In this document: positions 58,733 to 64,000 of the stretch, piece by piece
How the letters are laid out: each line of letters opens with the position of its first letter
Position numbering within the stretch: position 1 is the first letter of the stretch
The notes under the pieces: model-generated
The model's database searches: none
Told to the model about the DNA's origin: nothing
What the model saw: only the letters and a program-made list of their open reading frames with translations
Program-made: the position numbers and the translations under genes
NCBI GenBank assembly: GCA_963836015.1
Contig: CAWIIF010000015.1
Coordinates: 558,001-622,000 of the forward strand
Origin: CAWCDJ01 sp963836015
Lineage (GTDB): Bacteria > Acidobacteriota > Terriglobia > Bryobacterales > Bryobacteraceae
Direction of reading: 5' to 3'
DNA: 64,000 bases

Positions 58733-60137
58733 TGGTGTTAGCCTCCTTGTCTTGAATGGCCGGCAAGCTCGCGGCGGCGATGGCCTGTCCGTGCCGTTTT
58801 TCCTTTTCGTCGGGGATATGAAACCGGATCCGCCCGGCCACTTCGGGGAACTCGTCTTTGAGGACGTGGTTGGCCATCGAGAGAATGAGGTCGCCGCCCA
58901 GCCCGGTCATCACGCGGCCGAGCACCAGCAGATTACGGAAGTCGTAAAAGTCCGCGTAGGTGGCGATGTTGTACCCGAAGTAAATGCCGATGGTCTCGTA
59001 GATCCGCAAGGCGCGGGCATCGCCCGAGGCCGCCAGTTTCTGTACCTGTTCGAGCTTGACCGGGAGCGGCATGTCCGCCGGAAGCTCGATGCCCGCCGGG
59101 GCCAGGAGCCGTCCCACCGCCTGCTGCGAAAAGTATTGCGCGCCCACTCCCGGGTCGCCCGACCACTCGTCGACCGGCGCGTTCTCGCGATAATCGACCG
59201 GAACAAAGGCCAGCTCGTTCAGCCAGGTGGTGATGTTGCCCTGTGGTGTGACGAAGCCCGCGGCCAGGCTGCTGCCCATGGCGACGCCGAGCACGGCGTT
59301 GTCGCCGAGCGCCATGGAGCCCGCGAGAGCCGTGACCTCGCCGTCGTTGACTACGTCGAAGGGAATGCCTCCCCAGGCCTGGCGCAGTTCGAAGAAGAGG
59401 CGGCGGATGCGCTTCTCGAACAGGTCCGCGGGCACCGAGCGGTAAAGGGAGCCGACGCGGACTTCGTTGTCCACGTACACGCCCGCGGCGCTTCCGCCAA
59501 TGGCGTCTACGCGCGGCAGGTGCGCCGCGGCGCGCTGCAGAGAATCGTGAATGCCGTCGAAGTGATACTGGGGATCGGTCTGGGCGCTGGGGTTCCAGGG
59601 CACCTCGTCGCTGAAGACCACCTTGCCGTCGATGACGGCCGCGCATTTGCGGTCGCTCGCGCCCAGGTCGAAGCCGATCCGGCAGCCCTCCAGGTGGCGG
59701 CCGAGCGGCGCTGCAGCCTCTTTCTCTTCGGGCGCCTTCTCGTAAGGAACGCTCTCGAAAACCATGGGCCGTCCGTAGACCCGCTGCCCCATGAACTCGT
59801 AGTCGAAGGCGCGGGCCCCGGAGGGCGAGTAGACGCCCTCGAGATACTTGGCGAGGTGCGGGTTTCCCGCTACCGTGACGCGCCAGCCGCCTTTTTGCCA
59901 TAGCAGGAACTTCAGCAGGCGCTCCGCGTATCGCTGGTTGATCGCGATGTTGGAGCCTGCGTGCGGCAGGGTGGCGGTGCGGAACACCGAGACCGAGCCG
60001 CTGCCGCGTTCGAGCGCGATAGCTAGCTTCTCGGCACGGCCGGCCTCCACCTGCTCGCGGTACGCGCGGTTCCACAGCGAAGCGGGAACGAAATCCGGGT
60101 CGAGCACCGGACGGGAACTGGGAGAGATCGCTGGCAT
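58719..60137 (-). CDS. ROK family protein with N-terminal extension
   Basis: 472 residues. About 150 N-terminal residues have no helix-turn-helix and no assigned fold (IALERGSGSVSVFRTATLPH, LKFLLWQKGGWRVTVAGNPH). Then an actin-like ATPase sugar-kinase fold begins with phosphate-1 loop GFDLGASDRKCAAVIDG and continues with VNDGEVTALAGSMAL and GVAMGSSLAAGFV. ROK proteins are sugar kinases or repressors; lack of a DNA-binding domain favours a kinase-like or sugar-sensing role. It overlaps the PIG-L gene and is divergent from xylB. Confidence 0.85.
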   Translation of the reverse strand: MPAISPSSRPVLDPDFVPASLWNRAYREQVEAGRAEKLAIALERGSGSVSVFRTATLPHAGSNIAINQRYAERLLKFLLWQKGGWRVTVAGNPHLAKYLEGVYSPSGARAFDYEFMGQRVYGRPMVFESVPYEKAPEEKEAAAPLGRHLEGCRIGFDLGASDRKCAAVIDGKVVFSDEVPWNPSAQTDPQYHFDGIHDSLQRAAAHLPRVDAIGGSAAGVYVDNEVRVGSLYRSVPADLFEKRIRRLFFELRQAWGGIPFDVVNDGEVTALAGSMALGDNAVLGVAMGSSLAAGFVTPQGNITTWLNELAFVPVDYRENAPVDEWSGDPGVGAQYFSQQAVGRLLAPAGIELPADMPLPVKLEQVQKLAASGDARALRIYETIGIYFGYNIATYADFYDFRNLLVLGRVMTGLGGDLILSMANHVLKDEFPEVAGRIRFHIPDEKEKRHGQAIAAASLPAIQDKEANTSAVS

Positions 60138-60192
60138 GATGCGATTTGCAGTCTAACATTATTGCCTGCCGGATATGCCACTATAGGACCGT

Positions 60193-61683
60193 ATGTGGCT
60201 GGGGATCGATATCGGAACGGGTGGGTCGCGGGCCCTCCTGGTGGACGCGCGCGGGGTCGTCCGCGCCGGTTATACGGCCGTGCACGAAGACATGCGGATG
60301 GAGCGCCCGCTGTGGGCCGAGCAGCGCCCCGAGAACTGGTGGGACGCGGCTGGCGAGGCCATCCGCGGCGTGCTCTCCGAAGCCGGCATCACCGGACGCC
60401 AGGTTCATGGCGTGGGACTCTCCGGCCAGATGCACGGCCTCGTGCTTCTCGACGAGAAACACCAGGTGATCCGGCCTTCGCTGATCTGGTGCGACCAGCG
60501 CAGCCAGCCGCAGGTGGACGCGGTGAACGCCAAGGTGGGCCGCGAGAACGTCCTCCAGTACATCGCCAACCCCGTGCTGACCGGCTTCACGCTGCCCAAA
60601 CTCTTGTGGGTGCGGGACAACGAGCCGCAGAACTTCGAGCGGGCCCGAAAGATGCTGCTGCCCAAGGACTACATCCGCTACAAGCTGACCGGCGAGTTCG
60701 CCTCGGAGGTGTCGGACGCCTCCGGGACGGCGGTGTTCGACGTCGTGAACCGCCGCTGGTCCTGGGAGATGATGGACGCTCTCGGGCTCGACCGTTCGCT
60801 CCTGCCGGAATGCTACGAATCGAGCGATGTCACGGGGCTGATCTCCGCGCAGGCTGCCGACGCTACCGGCCTGGCGGCGGGTACGCCGGTAGTGGGCGGC
60901 GGCGGCGACCAGGCAGCCAGCGCGGTGGGGAATGGGATCGTGGAGGAGGGCATCGTTTCCTGCACGCTCGGTACATCGGGCGTGGTGTTCGCGCACATGG
61001 AGAAGGTAGCTTACGATCCCGCCGGCCGGGTCCACACGTTTTGCCACGCGGTGCGCGACAAGTGGCACGTAATGGGCGTGACCCAGGGCGCGGGGCTGAG
61101 CCTCCAGTGGTTCCGCAACCAGCTCGCGCCGGGCGCCAGCTATGACGCGCTGACCGCGGAAGCCGCGCATTCGCCGGCCGGTGCGCAGGGCCTCTTCTGG
61201 TTGCCTTACCTGATGGGCGAACGCACGCCGCATCTCGATGCCGCGGCGCGGGGCGGATGGATCGGGCTGACCGCCAGCCATACGCGCGCCGACCTCATAC
61301 GCGCCGTGATCGAGGGCGTGTCGTACAGCCAGCGCGATTGCCTCGACATCATCGAAGCGCTGGGCGTAACGGTGAACTCGGTGCGCGCTTCGGGCGGCGG
61401 CGCGAAAAGCGCATTCTGGCGCGGGCTGCTCGCAGGCATCCTCAATAAGCGGGTGGTGACGCTCGAGACCCAGGAAGGCTCCGCTTACGGTGCTGCCCTG
61501 CTGGCTCTGGCCGGCACGGGCGAGTACGCCTCCGTGCCGGACGTGTGCCGCGAGGCGATTCGCGAAACCGATTCCGTGTGCGCCCGGGATGGCGACGCGG
61601 CCTTCTACGAGAAGGGCCACCGCCTCTACCAGTCGCTCTACCCTGCGCTCTACCCTGCGTTTCAGCAGATATGCTGCATGTGA
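60193..61683 (+). CDS. xylB: Xylulokinase
   Basis: 496 residues, full length for the FGGY kinase family. It phosphorylates D-xylulose to xylulose 5-phosphate. Motifs: LGIDIGTGGSRALLVDARG at the start, GVGLSGQMHGLVLLD, LIWCDQRS, VVGGGGDQAASAVGNGIV, and ASGGGAKSAFWRGLLAGIL near the end. No xylose isomerase is in the window. The 3' end overlaps the DUF1835 gene by 13 bp. A TATAGG sequence lies 5 nt before the ATG. Confidence 0.93.
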   Translation: MWLGIDIGTGGSRALLVDARGVVRAGYTAVHEDMRMERPLWAEQRPENWWDAAGEAIRGVLSEAGITGRQVHGVGLSGQMHGLVLLDEKHQVIRPSLIWCDQRSQPQVDAVNAKVGRENVLQYIANPVLTGFTLPKLLWVRDNEPQNFERARKMLLPKDYIRYKLTGEFASEVSDASGTAVFDVVNRRWSWEMMDALGLDRSLLPECYESSDVTGLISAQAADATGLAAGTPVVGGGGDQAASAVGNGIVEEGIVSCTLGTSGVVFAHMEKVAYDPAGRVHTFCHAVRDKWHVMGVTQGAGLSLQWFRNQLAPGASYDALTAEAAHSPAGAQGLFWLPYLMGERTPHLDAAARGGWIGLTASHTRADLIRAVIEGVSYSQRDCLDIIEALGVTVNSVRASGGGAKSAFWRGLLAGILNKRVVTLETQEGSAYGAALLALAGTGEYASVPDVCREAIRETDSVCARDGDAAFYEKGHRLYQSLYPALYPAFQQICCM

Positions 61684-62567
61684 CCAACGGGACTTCGGTG
61701 TCGCTCGGCCAATCGGGGCTGGCGGGCGAGGTCCTGGTGTGGTCCGATGTGCTGCACGAGGGTCCGGTGCCGGAGGGGCTGAGTCTCGAAGAGCTTTCCC
61801 GTCTGCGCGGCGCCTTTCTGGACGCCCTATGGCCCGGGCAGTTGCGGGCGGGCGAAGAGTTGGCGCGCCGCGACCGCATTCTGCTGGCGCACGACGAGAT
61901 CGTGCTGTGGTTCGAGCACGATCTTTACGATCAATTGCAGTTGATCCAGATTCTGGACTGCCTGCGCGGCCGCCCGGTGCGCGTCGATCTGATCGGTGTC
62001 GATCGATACCTGGGACCTCTCACCGGCGCTCAACTGGCGGAGTTGTGGCCGGACCGGAAGACGGTCACGCCCCAACAGTTCGATTTGGGGCGCGCGGCGT
62101 GGGCCGCCTTCCGGTCGCCGGACCCTACCGGGATCGAAGGGCTGCTGCGGGCGGGCACGGAGGCCCTGCCATTCTTGGAAGGCGCGCTGCTCCGGCATCT
62201 CGAGCAGTTCCCCTCGGTGAGGAACGGGCTGGCGCGAACCGAGCGGCAGATTCTCGAGCTGGTGGATGCCGGAGAACGCGCGTTCCCGCGCCTCTTTCGC
62301 GCGGACCAGCAGGAAGAGGAGCGCATCTTCATGGGCGATTCCGTATTTCTCCTGTATCTGCGCGGCCTCTGCGATTGCCGGCAGCCGCTGCTGCGGGAGT
62401 CAGGCGGCGAATACGAAGTAACGGAGACGGGACGCGAAGTATTGTCGGGACGCGCCGATCATGTGCGGCTCAACGGTATCCACCGCTGGCTCGGCGGCGT
62501 CCATCTGGAAGGGTCCGAGGCGCGATGGCGCTGGGATGAGGCAGCGCGCAGTCTGCGGCCGCACTGA
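61671..62567 (+). CDS. DUF1835 family protein
   Basis: 298 residues from the ATG at 61671 (MLHVTNGTSVSLGQSGLAGE), the canonical DUF1835 opening, followed by VWSDVLHEGPVPEGLS and ILLAHDEIVLWFEHDLYDQLQLIQIL. A C-terminal part (FLEGALLRHLEQFPS, GLARTERQILELVDAG) matches the DUF3658-like partner region. The family's function is not known to me. The gene overlaps xylB by 13 bp, so translation is probably coupled, but a link to xylose metabolism is inference. Confidence 0.85.
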   Translation: MLHVTNGTSVSLGQSGLAGEVLVWSDVLHEGPVPEGLSLEELSRLRGAFLDALWPGQLRAGEELARRDRILLAHDEIVLWFEHDLYDQLQLIQILDCLRGRPVRVDLIGVDRYLGPLTGAQLAELWPDRKTVTPQQFDLGRAAWAAFRSPDPTGIEGLLRAGTEALPFLEGALLRHLEQFPSVRNGLARTERQILELVDAGERAFPRLFRADQQEEERIFMGDSVFLLYLRGLCDCRQPLLRESGGEYEVTETGREVLSGRADHVRLNGIHRWLGGVHLEGSEARWRWDEAARSLRPH

Positions 62568-62834
62568 GACTTCGCTCTTTTCTTAGAGCTTCTATTTACG
62601 CCCCGGCCGGTCATGCCCTCAATCTCTACTAGGATCCGGGGCTGGGCCGGGATTTTTAGAAGGTGGCGTGAGTTGCCCCAAGAACAGAGGGAGACACCGG
62701 GACATGGCCACTTCCGCGGCTCGCGCGTGATACGAGCATGTAGCGCATGAGCAGTTTCCGATAACGCCTTCAATGCCACGTGCGCGCCCACCCGTTCGAC
62801 GTTTCAAGCGTGTGGTGCGCCATTGGAGCCAACA
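62568..62834. other. Gene-poor stretch
   Basis: About 270 bp with only short, unconvincing frames. A weak 5-bp hairpin (GCTCT/AGAGC, 62574-62589) after the DUF1835 gene could be a minor terminator. No RNA gene is recognised. Confidence 0.3.
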
Positions 62835-63116
62835 CTATAGACAGGCATTCTTGTCATGGCGGCACGCGTACTCGAGTAATGTGAAAACAATCGGCCAGAA
62901 GAGCACTATCGGTAGTCCAATCAGAAGCCAAAGGCCTCGCCACCTATGCCGAAGGAGCGCGAATGTCAGCAAGACTAACCAGACGACGCCGAGTGAATAG
63001 CTCAGACGAATGTTCCAATTGGCATCGACGCTCCTGGTCAGCGATGGCAGCACCGGACTCGCAACGGCAACGGCCATTGCCTCTGCGAAGATCAACCAGA
63101 ATGCACGATCTCTCAT
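62835..63116 (-). CDS. Small polytopic membrane protein
   Basis: 93 residues from the ATG at 63116 (a GTG at 63140 would add 8). Three hydrophobic segments are clear: FWLIFAEAMAVAVASPVLP, YSLGVVWLVLLTFALL and GLWLLIGLPIVLFWPIVFTL, with basic residues between (RHRWR). The hydrophobic periodicity makes a real gene likely. No family is recognised and no ribosome binding site is obvious. It stands alone in a sparse region. Confidence 0.5.
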   Translation of the reverse strand: MRDRAFWLIFAEAMAVAVASPVLPSLTRSVDANWNIRLSYSLGVVWLVLLTFALLRHRWRGLWLLIGLPIVLFWPIVFTLLEYACRHDKNACL

Positions 63117-63140
63117 GAACGGTGGCGTTGCCGTGCGCAC

Positions 63141-63422
63141 AACGACACGCTACCACTCTGCGCGCTCCGCTGGGTAACGGATATTGTGGTCGCAATCGGG
63201 GGATAATCGGAACTGCCATCCAAGGCAGTTGACGAAAAGGCCCGATGCTCCGAAGTGGCCTTAATGCGATTGCGCTCACGAGGCCGGTCAGCGTTTCGTC
63301 ATCTCCGGTATAGATGGAATTAACCGGCCCAATCAACGATTTCGCGGGTGCAGGTACCCATTTTGCGGTCCGTTGGGAGGATGCCGGCAAAGCTGGCGGG
63401 TGGGTCACGTCCGGATTGGCCG
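63141..63422. other. Gene-poor stretch
   Basis: About 280 bp without a supported gene; the frames seen here have unlikely composition. It may contain decayed coding sequence or the 3' untranslated region of the minus-strand DUF1349-like gene. Confidence 0.3.
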
Positions 63423-64000
63423 CTACTTCCTGGTGGACGCCGGGCGGGGCGGCGGCAGGACCTCCAGGGTCACGTCCGAAAATATGGCAGTGGTTTCCGC
63501 GGCGTCATCGTGCGCGCAAACTGCAAGGCCCGCATACATGGGGCTGAAGGGCGCCACTTCCGTGTTGCCCATCTCCGCCAGCGCGCCGCCTTCCTTGCCG
63601 GCATAAAGCGTAACCACGTTGCCCCGCCGTTCGAGGCGCAGACGCGTGGGACCGTCCACGGGAAAGTGAATCGTGCGCGTAACGTCGTCCGCCTTCTCGC
63701 GCCACTGCAAGGCGGTGAGACCAGAACCATGCACGACCGCGTCCGTGTAGACGGAACCGGGTTCAAGGTCCTTGCGGATGATGAGGCCGGCTTTCCGATG
63801 CGGCACGCCGCCGGTGATGATCTTCAGGCTGGCCGTGATGACGACATCACCGGTTACCTTCCGCCATACAAAGAAGAAATCATCGCGCGAGCCCCACATG
63901 TTATTCCCGCCGCCCGTCACGCGGTACTCGTTCCGTGCCGAGTCGTAGACGGCGCTGCCCTTGTGTGAGGGCGTGCCCACGTCGGAAGCCCCCTCGAAAA
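63423..64000 (-). CDS. DUF1349-like secreted protein, C-terminal part (5' end outside window)
   Basis: The frame is still open at the window edge (reading FEGASDVGTPSHKG at 64000-63957), so the true start lies beyond it. The visible ~190 residues have the concanavalin-like DUF1349 pattern: GGGNNMWGSRDDFFFVWRKVTGD, HRKAGLIIRKDL, DAVVHGSGLTALQWRE, GLAVCAHDDAAETTAIFSDV. In Acidobacteria such domains often follow a TolB-like propeller in secreted proteins. The function is unknown; carbohydrate binding is an inference from the fold. Confidence 0.8.
   Translation of the reverse strand, partial: FEGASDVGTPSHKGSAVYDSARNEYRVTGGGNNMWGSRDDFFFVWRKVTGDVVITASLKIITGGVPHRKAGLIIRKDLEPGSVYTDAVVHGSGLTALQWREKADDVTRTIHFPVDGPTRLRLERRGNVVTLYAGKEGGALAEMGNTEVAPFSPMYAGLAVCAHDDAAETTAIFSDVTLEVLPPPRPASTRK

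Noticed and set aside
58719..60137. ROK N-terminal extension as a novel domain
   Set aside because: I recall similar long ROK proteins in Acidobacteria and other soil phyla, so the extension is probably a known subfamily trait, not a new fusion.
62944..63408. 154-codon minus-strand frame in the sparse region
   Set aside because: Composition is Arg/Pro-rich without a plausible fold, and it overlaps the better-looking three-helix membrane protein in another frame.
1..64000. tRNA, rRNA, CRISPR arrays, insertion sequences and prophage
   Set aside because: No cloverleaf-like, repeat-spacer, transposase, integrase or phage structural sequences were recognised by reading; a covariance-model scan was not possible here.

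Overview
The window looks like chromosomal DNA from a soil acidobacterium of the Bryobacteraceae / Candidatus Solibacter type. The reasons are high GC, an Oar-like carboxypeptidase-regulatory/TonB-type outer membrane protein (47928-51413), a VWA protein of the acidobacterial type, many secreted peptidases and esterases, a PEP-CTERM-type protein, futalosine-pathway menaquinone synthesis (mqnD) and a DUF1349-type secreted protein. The assignment is inference from gene content; no rRNA or tRNA gene is visible. The region is mostly ordinary core and accessory genes in short operons. No phage, transposase, CRISPR array or integrase is seen.

Layout. 1-5000: a YncE-propeller/phosphoesterase, a GH57 glycosidase and a small CxxC protein. 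5000-9600: HEAT-repeat protein, mqnD, a hypothetical gene, sixA and a DUF2252 gene. 9590-13135 (minus): metallothionein-like gene, miaB, bifunctional nuclease, a 97-residue orphan and tyrS, the last three chained by ATGA overlaps. 13249-17622: fructose-6-phosphate aldolase/transaldolase, a membrane protein, a lipoprotein, a type B carboxylesterase and an M20 peptidase. 17660-20330: a cbiMQO-type Co/Ni ECF transporter. 20439-24751: anti-sigma-like protein, ACT/DUF5612 protein, M23 peptidase plus L,D-transpeptidase, a 26-residue membrane microprotein and two tandem paralogues. 24861-31807: TgpA-like transglutaminase, DUF2339 and P1 peptidase operon, DUF4440, DUF5996 and OsmC genes. 31878-40238: an outer-membrane assembly operon (BamA-like, SurA-N-like, TamB). 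40283-42376: ferredoxin, STAS protein, CoA-disulfide-reductase-like flavoprotein. 42459-44213: a beta-barrel/TlpA-thioredoxin fusion with an in-frame TGA. 44345-51413: PEP-CTERM fusion, VWA protein, Oar-like receptor. 51733-60137: histidine kinase/regulator pair, redoxin, M23 and S9 peptidases, PIG-L deacetylase, ROK protein. 60193-64000: xylulokinase, DUF1835, a sparse stretch, and a DUF1349-type protein running off the end.

Most interesting points. (1) The gene at 42459-44213 has a perfect ribosome binding site and signal peptide followed by an in-frame TGA. The rest of the frame is intact, and a GGTCT-loop hairpin lies just downstream: recoding (possibly selenocysteine), recent nonsense mutation or sequencing error. 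(2) At least nine genes have a -10-like hexamer only 6-10 nt before the start codon and no Shine-Dalgarno, which suggests widespread leaderless transcripts. (3) A PEP-CTERM signal lies inside a 720-residue reading frame and is followed by a second export signal. (4) The BamA-like protein appears to carry seven POTRA-like repeats and is co-encoded with SurA-N and TamB homologues. (5) A 59-residue metallothionein-like gene and a 26-residue membrane microprotein are easily missed in routine annotation.
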